Below are positions 10,501 to 22,789 of a stretch of 64,000 nt of DNA, in pieces. The DNA is taken from NCBI RefSeq assembly GCF_905171765.1, contig NC_053390.1, positions 592,311,793 through 592,375,792 on the forward strand. The letters run 5' to 3'. Each line of letters starts with the position of its first letter. The stretch's first letter is position 1. Made by a program: the position numbers and the translations under genes. Under the pieces are notes generated by a model. The model saw only the letters and a program-made list of their open reading frames with translations, did no database searches and was not told where the DNA came from. This DNA comes from Bufo bufo (Eukaryota; Chordata; Amphibia; Anura; Bufonidae).

Positions 10501-12770
10501 GGCAGAGGAGAGAGGTCCCGTAACAGAGAATCTGGCTTCATGTCAGCAGAGAATCAGTCTTCATGTCATAGCAGAGAATCATGCTTCACGTCACCCACCA
10601 CTGGAACAGTCCATTGTCAGATATTTAGGCCCCGGCACCCAGGCAGAGGAGAGAGGTCCCATAGCAGAGAATCTGGCTTCATGTCAGCAGAGAATCAGTC
10701 TGCATGTCATAGCAGAGAATCAGGCTTTACGTCACCCAACACTGGAACAGTCCATTGTCAGATATTTAGGCCCCGGCACCCAGGCAGAGGAGAGAGGTCC
10801 CGTAACAGAGAATCTGGCTTCATGTCAGCAGAGAATCAGTTTGCATGTCCTAGCAGAGAATCATGCTTTACGTCACCCAACACTGGAACAGTCCATTGTT
10901 AGATATTTAGGCGCAGGCACCCAGGCAGAGGAGAGAGGTCCCGTAACAGAGAATCTGGCTTCATGTCAGCAGAGAATCAGTCTGCATGTCATAGCAGAGA
11001 ATCAGGCTTTACGTCACCCAACACTGGAACAGTCCATTGTCAGATATTTAGGCCCAGGCACCCAGGCAGAGGAGAGAGGTCCCGTAACAGAGAATCTGGC
11101 TTCATGTCAGCAGAGAATCAGTCTGCATGTCCTAGCAGAGGATCATGCTTTTCGTCACCCAACACTGGAACAGTCCATTGTCAGATATTTAGGCGCAGGC
11201 ACCCAGGCAGAGGAGAGAGGTCCCATAACAGAGAATCTGGCTTCATGTCAGCAGAGAATCAGTCTGCATGTCATAGCAGAGAATCATGCTTTACGTCACC
11301 CAACACTGGAACAGTCCATTGTCAAATATTTAGGCCCAGGCACCCAGGCAGAGGAGAGAGGTCCCGTAACAGAGATTCAGGCTTCATGTCAGCAGAGAAT
11401 CTGTCTGCATGTCATAGCAGAGAATCATGCTTTACGTCACCCAACACTGGAACAGTCCTTTGTCAGATATTTAGGCCCAGGCACCCAGGCAGAGGAGAGA
11501 GGTCCCGTAACAGAGAATCTGGCTTCATGTCAGCAGAGAATCAGTCTGCATGTCATAGCAGAGAATAATGCTTTACGTCACCCAACACTGGAACAGGCCA
11601 CTGTCAGATATTTTTAGGCCCCGGCACCCAGACAGAGGAGAGAGGTCCCGTAACAGAGAATCAGGCTTCATGTCAGCAGAGAATCAGTCTTCATGTCATA
11701 GCAGAGAATCAGGCTTCACGTCACCCACCACTGGAACAGGCCACTGTCAGATATTTTTAGGCCCCGGCACCCAGTCAGAGGAGAGAGGTCCCATAACAGA
11801 GATTCAGGCTTCATGTCAGCAGAGAATCAGTCTGCATGTCATAGCAGAGAATCATGCTTGACGTCACCCAACACTGGAACAGTCCATTGTCAGATATTTA
11901 GGCCCAGGCACCCAGGCAGAGGAGAGAGGTCCCGTAACAGAGAATCTGCCTTCATGTCAGCAGAGAATCAGTCTTCATGTCATAGCAGAGAATCATGCTT
12001 CACGTCACCCACCACTGGAACAGTCCATTGTCAGATATTTAGGCCCCGGCACCCAGGCAGAGGAGAGAGGTCCCATAGCAGAGAATCTGGCTTCATGTCA
12101 GCAGAGAATCAGTCTTCATGTCATAGCAGAGAATCATGCTTGACGTCACCCAACACTGGAACAGTCCATTGTCAGATATTTAGGCCCAGGCACCCAGGCA
12201 GAGGAGAGAGGTCCCATAACAGAGAATCTGCCTTCATGTCAGCAGAGAATCAGTCTTCATGTCATAGCAGAGAATCATGCTTCACGTCACCCACCACTGG
12301 AACAGTCCATTGTCAGATATTTAGGCCCCGGCACCCAGGCAGAGGAGAGAGGTCCCATAGCAGAGAATCTGGCTTCATGTCAGCAGAGAATCAGTCTTCA
12401 TGTCATAGCAGAGAATCATGCTTCACGTCACCCACCACTGGAACAGTCCATTGTCAGATATTTAGGCCCAGGCACCCAGGCAGAGGATAAAGGTCCCATA
12501 GCAGAGAATCTGGCTTCATGTCAGCAGAGAATCAGTCTTCATGTCATAGCAGAGAATCATGCTTCACGTCACCCAACATTGGAACAGTCCATTGTCATAT
12601 AATTTAGGCCCCGGCACCCAGACAGAGGAGAGAGGTCCCATAACAGAGATTCAGGCTTCATGTCATGTCATAGCAGAGAATCAGGCTTCATGTCACCCAC
12701 CACTGGAACAGGCCACTGTCAGATATTTTTAGGCCCCGGCACCCAGACAGAGGAGAGGTTCATTCAACTT
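7545..12770 (+). repeat. 141-bp tandem array inside hAT copy 1 (about 37 units)
   Basis: The unit is 141 bp (47 codons), with inner words CAGAGAATC recurring three times, plus CACCCAACACTGGAACAG and GGCACCCAGGCAGAGGAGAG. Two plus-strand frames stay open for hundreds of codons because 141 is a multiple of three; encoded repeats start MSAENQSACHSRES or YLGPGTQAEERGPV. A higher-order repeat of exactly 1,414 bp (about 10 units) is marked by a GAATAATGC variant near 8736, 10150 and 11564. The array is antisense to the transposase. Confidence 0.9.
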
Positions 12771-12874
12771 TGGGTTGCCCCGCAATATAATGGTAAAATG
12801 AAAATAAAAATAGGATTGAATGAGGAAGTGCCCTGGAGTACAATAATATATTGTTAAGGGGAGGTAGTTAATGT

Positions 12875-15800
12875 CTAATCTGCACAAGGGATGGACAGGT
12901 CCTTTGGGATCCATGCCTGGTTCATTTTTATGAACGTCAGCTTGTCCACATTGGCTGTAGACAGGCGGCTGCGTTTGTCTGTAATGACGCCCCCTGCCGT
13001 GCTGAATACACGTTCAGACAAAACGCTGGCCGCCGGGCAGGCCAGCACCTCCAAGGCATAAAAGGCTAGCTCTGGCCACGTGGACAATTTGGAGACCCAG
13101 AAGTTGAATGGGGCCGAACCATCAGTCAGTACGTGGAGGGGTGTGCACAGGTACTGTTCCACCATGTTAGTGAAATGTTGCCTCCTGCTAACACGTTCCG
13201 TATCAGGTGGTGGTGCACTTAGCTGTGGCGTGTTGACAAAACTTTTCCACATCTCTGCCATGCTAACCCTGCCCTCAGAGGAGCTGGGCGTGACACAGCT
13301 GCGTTGGCGACCTCTTGCTCCTCCTCTGCCTTCGCCTTGGGCTTCCACTGGTTCCCCTGTGACATTTGGGAATGCTCTCAGTAGCGCGTCTACCAACGTG
13401 CGCTTGTACTCGCGCATCTTTCTATCACGCTCCAGTGTAGGAAGTAAGGTGGGCACATTGTCTTTGTACCGTGGATCCAGCAGGGTGGCAACCCAGTAGT
13501 CCGCACATTTTAAAATGTGGGCAACTCTGCTGTCGTTGGGCAGGCACTGCAGCATGTAGTCGCTCATGTGTGCCAGGCTGCCCAGAGGTACGGACAAGCT
13601 GTCCTCTGTGGGAGGCGTATCGTCATCGTCCTGCGCTTCCCCCCAGCCACGCACCAGTGATGGGCCCGAGCTGCTTTGGGTGCCACCCCGCTGTGAACAT
13701 GCTTCATCCTCATCCTCCTCCACCTCCTCCTCATCCTCGTCCTCCTCGTCCTCCAGTAGTGGGCCCTGTCTGGCCACATTTGTACCTGGCCTCTGCTGTT
13801 GCAAAAAACCTCCCTCTGAGTCACTTCGAAGAGACTGGCCTGAAAGTGCTAAAAATTACCCCTCTTCCTCCTCTTCCTCCTGGGCCACCTCCTCTTCCAT
13901 CATCGCCCTAAGTGTATTCTCAAGGAGACATAGAAGTGGTATTGTAACGCTGATAACGGCGTCATCGCCACTGGATATGTTGGTGGAGTACTCGAAACAG
14001 CGCAACAGGGCACACAGGTCTCGCATGGAGGCCCAGTCATTGGTGGTGAAGTGGTGCTGTTCCGCAGTGCGACTGACCCGTGCGTGCTGCAGCTGAAACT
14101 CCACTATGGCCTGCTGCTGCTCGCACAGTCTGTCCAGCATGTGCAAGGTGGAGTTCCACCTGGTGGGCACGTCGCATATGAGGCGGTGAGCGGGAAGGCC
14201 GAAGTTACGCTGTAGCGCAGACAGGCGAGCAGCGGCAGGATGTGAACGCCGGAAGCGCGAACAGACGGCCCGCACTTTATGCAGCAGCTCTGACATATCG
14301 GGGTAGTTGTGAATGAACTTCTGCACCACCAAATTCAGCACATGCGCCAGGCAAGGGATGTGCGTCAAACCGGCTAGTCCCAGAGCTACAACGAGATTTC
14401 GCCTATTATCGCACACCACCAGGCCAGGCTTGAGGCTCACCGGCAGAAACCACTCGTCGGTCTGTTGTTCTATACCCCGCCACAACTCCTGCGCAGTGTG
14501 GGGCCTGTCCCCCAAACATATGAGTTTCAGAACGGCCTGCTGACGTTTACCCCGGGCTGTGCTGAAGTTGGTGGTGAAGGTGTGTGGATGACTGGATGAG
14601 CAGGTGGAAGAAGAGGAGGAGGAAGCTGAGTAGGAGGAGGAGGAGACAGGAGGCAAAGAATGTTGCTCTGCAATTCTTGGCGGCGGAAGGACATGCGCCA
14701 AACAGCTCTCCGCCTGGGGCCCAGCCGCCACTACATTTACCCAGTGTGCAGTTAGGGAGATATAGCATTCCTGGCCGTGCTTACTGGTCCACGTATCTGT
14801 GGTTAGGTGGACCTTGCCACAGATGGCGTTGCGCAGTGCACACTTGATTTTATCGGATACTTGGTTGTGCAGGGAAGGCACGGCTCTCTTGGAGAAGTAG
14901 TGCCGGCTGGGAACAACATACTGTGGGACAGCAAGCGACATGAGCTGTTTGAAGCTGTCTGTGTCCACCAGCCTAAATGACAGCATTTCATAGGCCAGTA
15001 GTTTAGAAATGTTGGCATTCAGGGCCAGGGATCGAGGGTGGCTAGGTGGGAATTTATGCTTTCTCTCAAATGTTTGTGAGATGGAGAGCTGAACGCTGCT
15101 GTGTGACATTTTTGAGATGCTTGGTGACGGAGGTGGTGGTGTTGGTGGTACATCCCATGTTTGCTGGGCGGCAGGTGCCAACGTTCCTCCAGAGGCGGAG
15201 GAAGAGGCCGAGGTGGCGGCAGCAGCAGAAGAGGCCAAGGCGTCAGCAGCAGAAGAGGTAGCAGGGGGAGCCTGAGTGACTTCCTTGTTTTTAAGGTGTT
15301 TACTCCACTGCAGTTCATGCTTTGCATGCAGGTGCCTGGTCATGCAGGTTGTGCTAAGGTTCAGAACGTTAATGCCTCGCTTCAGGCTCTGATGGCACAG
15401 CGTGCAAACCACTCGGGTCTTGTCGTCAGCACATTGTTTGAAGAAGTGCCATGCCAGGGAACTCCTTGAAGCTGCCTTTGGGGTGCTCGGTCCCAGATGG
15501 CGGCGGTCAGTAGCAGGCGGAGTCTCTTGGCGGCGGGTTTTCTGCTTTTGCCCACTGCTCCCTCTTTGTCTTTTGCTACGCTGTTGGCTCGGTCTCACCA
15601 CTGCCTCTTCCTCCGAACTCTGAAAGTCAGTGGCACGACCTTCATTCCATGTGGGGTCTAGGACCTCATCGTCTCCTGAATCGTCTTCCACCCAGTCTTG
15701 ATCCCTGACCTCCTGTTCAGTCTGCACACTGCAGAAAGACGCAGTAGTTGGCACCTGTGTTTTGTCATTATCAGAGACGTGCTGAGGTGGTATTCCCATG

Positions 15801-16305
15801 TCCTCATCATCAGGAAACATAAGTGGTTGTGCGTTAGTGCATTCTATCTCTTCCACCCCTGGGAAAGGGCTAGGTGGATGCCCTTGGGAAACCCTGCCAG
15901 CAGAGTCTTCAAACAGCATAAGAGACTGCTGCATAACTTGAGGCTCAGACAGTTTCCCTGATATGCATGGGGGTGATGTGACAGACTGTTGGGCATGGTT
16001 TTCATGCGCCATCTGTGCGCTTTCTGCAGAAAACTGGGTGGGAGATAATGTGAACGTGCCGGATGCACTGTCGGCCACCCAATTGACTAATGCCTGTACC
16101 TGCACAGGCCTTACCATCCTTAGAATGGCATTGGGCCCCAACAAATATGGCTGTAAATTCTGGCGGCTACTGGGACCTGAGGTAGTTGGTACACTAGGAC
16201 GTGTGGCTGTGCAGAACGGCCACGTCCTCTCCCAGCACCAGAGGGTCCACTAACACCACCATGACTATGTCCGCGTCTGCGTCCCTTACTAGATGTTTTC
16301 CTCAT
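12875..16305 (-). pseudogene. hAT transposase, BED-finger type, copy 1
   Basis: Cut-and-paste transposase of about 1,140 codons, no introns. From the N-terminus: an R/G-rich leader starting MRKTS (16305), an acidic region, a BED zinc finger (CTLC ... HLHAKH), an A/S-rich linker, the RNase-H-like core with TTDTWTS (first catalytic Asp) and LVVCDN (second Asp), an acidic tract, and the C-terminal hAT dimerisation region (ACPAASVLSERVFSTAG). Lesions: a 1-bp deletion in the leader near 16215 (GTTCTGCACAGCC instead of CATTCTGCCACAGCC) and an in-frame TAA at 13856-13858 where copies 2 and 4 have TCA. Otherwise open (13856-16144 and 12875-13804). Inactive as it stands. Confidence 0.9.
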
Positions 16306-16419
16306 TGTTACCGTTCACCACAATAAGAAAAATATTATTCGGGCCAATGTATTGAATTAAAATTCAGGCCTTTTTTTACAGACACCTAACACTAAGTCTA
16401 TCTGGCTATCTATTTCGGT

Positions 16420-17389
16420 ACCGTATTACACTAATACACGCACACCAGTAATGACAGATTTAGCTGAATATAAATTTGAGGCCTATTATTTAGGCGCTGG
16501 GTGACAGTTATACGTTTAATCACAGAATTAGACTTGGATCTGCACTGTAGCGTGTGTGTGAAGTTCTTGAGAATTACCCTATAAGCACCTTGAATCTAAA
16601 ATACCCTTTTAGGGATAGATTTAAAGTAGGCCTGATACAGCAGAATTCACTAATTTTGAGAATTGCAAATTTGGGAATTGTTTTTCAACCCAGAACAAAA
16701 ACTGTGCTTTGACGGTCACTAAAAATAACTTGACCAGCTAATACAGTACAGATTTGGATGAATATAAAGGTGAGGCCTATTTTTTAGGCGCTGGGTGACA
16801 GGTATACGTTTAATCACAGAATTAGACTCGGATCTGCACTGTAGCATGTGTGTTAAGTTTTTGAGAATGACCCTATCAGCACCTTGAATTTAATATACCC
16901 TTTTAGGGATAGATTTAAAGTAGGCCTGATACAGCAGAAACCACTAATTTTGAGAACTGAAAATTTGAGAATTGTTTTCAACCCAGAACAAAAACTGTGC
17001 TTTGACGGACAGTAAAAATAACTTGACCATCTAAAACAGTACAGATTTGGATGAATATAAATGTGAGGCCTATTTTTTAGGCGCTGGGTGACAGGCATAC
17101 GTTTAATCACAGAATTAGACTTGGATCTGCACTGTAGCGTGTGTGTTAAGTTTTTGAGAATTACCCTATCAGCACCTTGAATCTAATATACCCTTTTAGG
17201 GATAGATTTAAAGTAGGCCTGATACAGCAGAAACCACTAATTTTGAGAATTGCAAATTTGGGAATTGTTTTTCAACCCAGAACAAAAACTGTGCTTTGAC
17301 GGTCACTAATAATAACTTGACCAGCTAAAACAGTACAGATTTGGATGAATATATATGTGAGGCCTATTTTTTAGGCGCTGGTTGACAGG
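16420..17389 (-). repeat. About 294-bp tandem repeats upstream of the transposase, copy 1
   Basis: Landmark word GTTTAATCACAGAATTAGAC recurs at 16514, 16808 and 17101. Each unit carries a T-rich GGCGCTGGGTGACAG box, a CCCTTTTAGGGATAGATTT box and AACCCAGAACAAAAACTGTG. It ends at GGTTGACAGG where copy 2 begins. A 62-codon minus-strand frame in the leader region is part of the transposase start, not a separate gene. Confidence 0.85.
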
Positions 17390-17515
17390 TAGGGATGAGC
17401 GAACCCGAACTGTATAGTTCGGGTTCGTACCGAATTTTGGGGTGTCCGTGACACGGACCCGAACCCGAACATTTTCGTAAAAGTCCGGGTTCGGGTTCGG
17501 TGTTCGGCGCTTTCA
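17390..17515 (+). repeat. hAT 5' terminus and subterminal motif cluster, copy 2
   Basis: TAGGGATGAGCGAACCCGAA is followed by an inverted TTCGGGTTCG pair, a GTCCGTGACACGGAC palindrome and further TTCGGGTTCGG words. The same block, inverted, ends copies 3 and 4. Likely transposase-binding region by analogy with other hAT elements. Confidence 0.75.
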
Positions 17516-17900
17516 TGGCGCTTTTTGAAAGGCTGCAAAGCAGCCAATCAACAAGCGTCATACTACTTGCCCCAAGAGGCCATAACAGCCTTGCCTACTA
17601 TTGGCATGGCTGTGATTGGCCAGTGCAGCATGTGACCCAGCCTCTATATAAGCTTGGGTCACGTAGCGCTGCACGTCACTCTGCTGATTCAAGCATAGGG
17701 AGAGGTTGCTGCTGCGACGTTAGGACGAGATTAGGCAGATTAACTCCTCCAAAAGACTTCATTCTGTGATCGATCTCCAGCTGTGGATCATTGTAGTGCT
17801 AATATCGACTTGCTCACTTTTTTTAGGCTGCCCAGAGCGTTTTTAGATCACTTTTTACTGGGGTGATCGGCGGCTATTTCGTGGCTTGTGGTGCGCCAGC
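17516..17900 (+). promoter_or_regulatory. Putative hAT promoter (CCAAT and TATA boxes)
   Basis: AGCCAATCA at 17542, an inverted CCAAT (GATTGGCC) at about 17612, and CTCTATATAAGC at 17642-17653 form a plausible RNA polymerase II core promoter about 1.6 kb before the transposase ATG. The counterparts in copies 3 and 4 carry CTATTTAAGC in place of the TATA word. A frame at 17500-17769 has no family features. Confidence 0.5.
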
Positions 17901-17904
17901 ACAA

Positions 17905-18225
17905 GCTACCACCAAGTGCTTTTAACCATCAATAGTGTGGTTATTTTTTGGCCATATACTACATCAGCTGCAGGCTGAGCCTGTGTCACCGAAGTGCATT
18001 TAACCATCAACAGTCTGGTTATTTTTTGGCCATATACTACATCAGGTGCAGGCTGAGCCTGTGTCACCCAAGTGCATTTAACCATCAACAGTGTGGTTAA
18101 TTTTTGGCCATATACTACATCAGGTGCAGGCTGAGCCTGTGTCACCCAAGTGCATTTAACCATCAACAGTGTGGTTATTATTTGGCCATATACTACATCA
18201 GGGGCAAGTTGAGCCTGTTACCCAG
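17905..18225 (+). repeat. 78-bp tandem repeats, copy 2 (about 4 units)
   Basis: The unit is built around CACCCAAGTGCATTTAACCA, TGGCCATATACTACATCAG and GGCTGAGCCTGTG. Because 78 is a multiple of three, an 86-codon minus-strand frame stays open; this is a by-product. Copy 3 has about 10 units and copy 4 about 6. Confidence 0.85.
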
Positions 18226-19255
18226 CGCCTAAAAAATAGACCTGACATTTCTATTCAACCAAATCTGTATTGTTTTAGCTGGTCAAGTTATTTGTAGTGA
18301 CCGTAAAAGCACACTTTTTGTTCTGGGTTGAAAAACTATTCCCAAATTTGCCATTCTCAAAATAACTAGTTTCTGGTATATGAGGCCTACTTGAAATCTA
18401 TCCCAAAAAGGATATCTTACATTGAAGGTACTGATAGTGCCATTCAGAAAAACCTAAGACACACGCTACCGTGCAGATAGAAGTCTGATTCTGAGATTAA
18501 ACCTTAACCTGTCAAACAGCGCAAAAAAAAAACAGGTCTCACATTTCTATTCAAGCAAATCTGTACTGTTTTAGCTGGTCAAGTTATTTGTAGCGACCGT
18601 AAAAGCACACTTTTTTTTCTGGGTTGAAAAACTATTCCCAAATTTGCCATTCTCAAAATAACTAGTTTCTGGTATTTGAGGCCTACTTGAAATCTATCCC
18701 AAAAAGGATATCTTACATTGAAGGTACTGATAGTGTCATTCAGAAAAACCTAAGACACACGCTTCCGTGCAGAAAGAAGTCTGATTCTGAGATTAAACCT
18801 TAACCTGTCACACAGTGCAAAAAAAAACAGGTCTCACATTTCTATTCAAGCAAATCTGTACTGTTTTAGCTGGTCAAGTTATTTGTAGCGACCGTAAAAG
18901 CACACTTTTTTTTCTGGGTTGAAAAACTAGTCCCAAATTTGCCATTCTCAAAATAACTAGTTTCTGGTATTTGAGGCCTACTTGAAATCTATCCCAAAAA
19001 GGATATCTTACATTGAAGGTACTGATAGTGTCATTCAGAAAAACCTAAGACACACGCTACCGTACAGATAGAAGTCTGATTCTGAGATTAAACCTTAACC
19101 TGTCAAACAGCGCAAAAAAAAAACAGGTCTCACATTTCTATTCAAGCAAATCTGTACTGTTTTAGCTGGTCAAGTTATTTGTAGTGACCGTAAAAGCACA
19201 CTTTTTTTTCTGGGTTGAAAAACTATTCCCAAATTTGCCATTCTCAAAATTGTGG
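18226..19255 (+). repeat. About 295-bp tandem repeats, copy 2 (about 3.5 units)
   Basis: Landmark words: AATCTGTACTGTTTTAGCTG, AAAAGGATATCTTACATTGA and GAAGTCTGATTCTGAGATTA. Homologous to the blocks at 16420-17389, 44340-46245 and 52260-54455. The last unit runs into the transposase leader. Confidence 0.85.
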
Positions 19256-19267
19256 TGAACGGATACA

Positions 19268-22200
19268 ATGAGGAAAACATCTAATAAGGTACGCGGACGC
19301 GGACGTGGACATGGTCGTGGTGGTGTTAGTGGACCCTCTGGTGCTGGGAGAGGACGTGGCCATTCTGCCACAGCCACACGTCCTAGTGTACAAACTACCT
19401 TAGGTCCCAGTAGCCGCCAGAATTTATAGGGATATTTGGTGGGGCCCAATGCCGTTCTAAGGATGGTAAGGCCTGAGCAGGTACAGGCATTAGTCAATTG
19501 GGTGGCCGACAGTGCATCCAGCACGTTCACATTATCTCCCACCCAGTCTTCTGCAGAAAGCGCACAGATGGCGCATGAAAACCAAGCCCATCAGTCTGTC
19601 ACATCACCCCCATGCATATCAGGGAAACTGTCTGAGCCTCAAGTTATGCAGCAGTCTCTTATGCTGTTTGAAGACTCTGCTGCCAGGGTTTCCCAAGGGC
19701 ATCCACCTAGCTCTTCACCAGGGGTGGAAGAGATAGAATGCACTAACGCACAACCACTTATGTTTCCTGATGATGAGGACATGGGAATACCACCTCAGCA
19801 CTTCTCTGATGATGACGAAACACAGGTGCCAAATGCTGCGTCTTTCTGCAGTGTGCAGACTGAACAGGAGGTCAGGGGTCAAGACTGGGTGGAAGACGAT
19901 GCAGGGGACGATGAGGTCCTAGACCCCACATGGAATGAAGGTCGTGCCACTGACTTTCAGAGTTCGGAGGAAGAGGCAGTGGTGAGACCGAGCCAACAGC
20001 GTAGCAAAAGAGGGAGCAGTGGGCAAAATCAGAACACCCGCCGCCAAGAGACTCCGCCTGCTACTGACCGCCGCCATCTGGAACCGAGCACCCCAAAGGC
20101 AGCTTCAAGGAGTTCCCTGGCATGGCACTTCTTCAAACAATGTGCTGACGACAAGACCCGAGTGGTTTGCACGCTGTGCCATCAGAGCCTGAAGCGAGGC
20201 ATTAACGTTCTGAACCTTAGCACAACCTGCATGACCAGGCACCTGCATGCAAAGCATGAACTGCAGTGGAGTAAACACCTTAAAAACAAGGAAGTCACTC
20301 AGGCTCCCCCTGCTGCATCTTCTGCTGCTGCCGCCTCGGCCTCTTCTGCTGCTGCTGCCGCCGCCTCGGCCTCTTCCTCTGCCTCTGGAGGAACGTTGGC
20401 ACCTGCCGCCCAGCAAACATGGGATGTACCACCAACACCACCACCTGCGTCACGAAGCATCTCAACCATGTCACACGGCAGCGTTCAGCTCTCCATCTCA
20501 CAAACATTTGAGAGAAAGCGTAAATTCCCACCTAGCCACCCTCGATCCCTGGCCCTCAATGCCAGCATTTCTAAACTACTGGCCTATGAAATGCTGTCAT
20601 TTAGGCTGGTGGACACACACAGCTTCAAACAGCTCATGTCACTTGCTGTCCCACAGTATGTTGTTCCCAGCCGCCACTACTTCTCCAAGAGAGCCGTGCC
20701 TTCCCTGCACAAACAAGTGTCCGATAAAATCAAGTGTGCACTGCGCAACGCCATCTGTGGCAAGGTCCACCTAACCACAGATACGTGGACCAGTAAGCAC
20801 GGGCAGGGACGCTATATCTCTCTAACTGCACACTGGGTAAATGTAGTGGTGGCTGGGCCCCAGGCGGAGAGCTGTTTGGCGCACGTCCTTCCGCCGCCAA
20901 GGATCGCAGGGCAACATTCTTTGCCTCCTGTCTCCTCCTCCTCCTACTCAGCTTCCTCCTCCTCTTCTTCCACCTGCTCATCCAGTCAGCCACACACCTT
21001 CACCACCAACTTCAGCACAGCACGGGGTAAACGTCAGCAGGCCATTCTGTTTGGGGGACAGGCCCCACACCGCACAGGAGTTGTGGCGGGGTATAGAACA
21101 ACAGACCGACGAGTGGTTGCTGCCGGTGAGCCTCAAGCCCGGTCTGGTGGTGTGCGATAATGGGCAAAATCTCGTTGCAGCTCTGGGACTAGCCGGTTTG
21201 ACGCACATCCCTTGCCTGGCGCATGTGCTGAATTTGGTGGTGCAGAAGTTCATTCGCAACTACCCCGACATGTCAGAGCTGCTGCATAAAGTGCGGGCCG
21301 TCTGTTCGCGCTTCCGGCGTTCACACCCTGCCGCTGCTCGCCTGTCTGCGCTACAGCATAACTTCCGCCTTCCCGCTCACCGCCTTATATGCGACGTACC
21401 CACCAGGTGGAACTCCACCTTGCATATGCTGGACAGACTGTGCGAGCAGCAGCAGGCCATAGTGGAGTTTCAGCTGCAGCACGCACGGGTCAGTCGCACT
21501 GTGGATCAGACACACTTCACCACCAATGACTGGGCCTCCATGCGAGACCTGTGTGCCCTGTTGCGCTGTTTCGAGTACTCCACCAACATGGCCAGTGGCG
21601 ATGACTCCGTTATCAGCGTTACAATACCACTTCTTATCTCCTTGAGAAAACACTTAGGGCGATGATGGAAGAGGAGGTGGCCCAGGAGGAAGAGGAGGAA
21701 GAGGGGTCATTTTTAGCACTTTCAGGCCAGTCTCTACGAAGTGACTCAGAGGGAGGTTTTTTGCAACACCAGAGGCCAGGTACAAATGTGGCCAGACAGG
21801 GCCCACTACTGGAGGACGAGGAGGACGAGGATGAGGAGGAGGTGGAGGAGGATGAGGATGAAGCATATTCACAGCGGGGTGGCACCCAAAGCAGCTCGGG
21901 CTCATCACTGGTGCGTGGCTAGAGGGAAACACAGGATGATGACGATACGCCTCCCACAGAGGACAGCTTGTCCTTAACTCTGGGCAGCCTGGCACACATG
22001 AGCGACTACATGCTGCAGTGCCTGCGCAACGACAGCAGAGTTGCCCACATTTTTAAGTGTGCGGACTACTGGGTTGCCACCCTGCTGGATCCCCGGTACA
22101 AAGACAATGTGCCCACCTTACTTCCTACACTGGAGCGTGATAGGAAGATGCGCGAGTACAAGCGCACGTTGGTAGACGCGCTACTGAGAGCATTCCCAAA

Positions 22201-22690
22201 TGTCACAGGGGAACCAGTGGAAGCCCAAGGCGAAGGCAGAGGAGGAGCAAGAGGTCGCCAACGCAGCTGTGTCACGCCCAGCTCCTCTGAGGGCAGGGTT
22301 AGCATGGCAGAGATGTGGAAAAGTTTTGTCAACACGCCACAGCTAAGTGCACCACCACCTGATACGGAACGTGTTAGCAGGAGGCAACATTTCACTAACA
22401 TGGTGGAACAGTACCTGTGCACACCCCTCCACTTACTGACTGATGGTTCGGCCCCATTCAACTTCTGGGTCTCCAAATTGTCCACGTGGCCAGAGCTAGC
22501 CTTTTATGCCTTGGAGGTGCTGGCCTGCCCGGCGGCCAGATTTTTGTCTGAACGTGTATTCAGCACGGCAGGGGGCGTCATTACAGACAAACGCAGCCGC
22601 CTGTCTACAGCCAATGTGGACAAGCTGACGTTCATAAAAATGAACCAGGCATGGATCCCACAGGACCTGTCCATCCCTTGTGCAGATTAG
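19268..22690 (+). pseudogene. hAT transposase, BED-finger type, copy 2
   Basis: Same protein as copy 1. It starts at ATG 19268 (MRKTSNK) and ends at TAG 22690 after the dimerisation region. The BED finger, TTDTWTS and the second-Asp motif LVVCDN are all readable. Lesions: a TAG ending the leader frame at about 19429, a 10-bp deletion near 21045 (open frame 19436-21160 ends, reading resumes at 21051), a frameshift near 21645 in the stretch before the acidic tract, and an in-frame TAG at 21920 replacing a Trp codon. The dimerisation segment has ACPAARFLSERVFSTAG, departing from the other copies. Not functional without repair. Confidence 0.9.
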
Positions 22691-22789
22691 ATATTAACTA
22701 CCTCCCCTTAACAATATATTATTCTACTCCAGGGCACTTCCTCATTCAATACTATTTTTAATTTCATTTTACCATTATATTGCGGGGCA

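Larger units (their letters stand above)
7251..17389 (-). mobile_element. hAT element copy 1 (5' end missing)
   Basis: Minus-strand hAT transposon. In element order: the 5' terminus, promoter region and 78-bp repeats are missing; 294-bp repeats at 16420-17389; transposase 16305-12875; 141-bp array 12770-7545; 3' subterminal region and terminus to 7251, whose end reads TAGAGTTGAGCGAAC. It is cut off at 17389, where the complete 5' terminus of copy 2 begins. The flanks at 7243-7250 and 28427-28434 do not match, so the joint unit 7251-28426 is not a simple insertion. Confidence 0.85.

Noticed and set aside
7650..12490. Long plus-strand frames (up to 389 codons) rich in S/R and H in the 141-bp array
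   Set aside because: Period is 47 codons, so a stop-free unit stays open however often it repeats; two overlapping frames are open at once and encode unrelated repeats. No domain.
7545..12770. CRISPR-like array of regular repeats
   Set aside because: No unique spacers: the whole 141-bp unit is repeated, in a eukaryotic transposon.
13856..13880. GGGGTAATTTTTAG in copies 1 and 3 as a small intron
   Set aside because: GT to AG distance is far too short for a spliceosomal intron; copies 2 and 4 are open with TCA at the same place.
13471..14096. Ser-rich and Pro-rich frames opposite the hAT transposase (also at 21634-21995, 41569-41914 and 49539-49884)
   Set aside because: Shadows of the acidic GAG/GAC-rich tract of the transposase read on the other strand.
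17390..17515. GTTCGGGTTCG clusters as telomere-like or CpG regulatory repeats
   Set aside because: They sit strictly at hAT ends in all copies, so they are subterminal transposon motifs.
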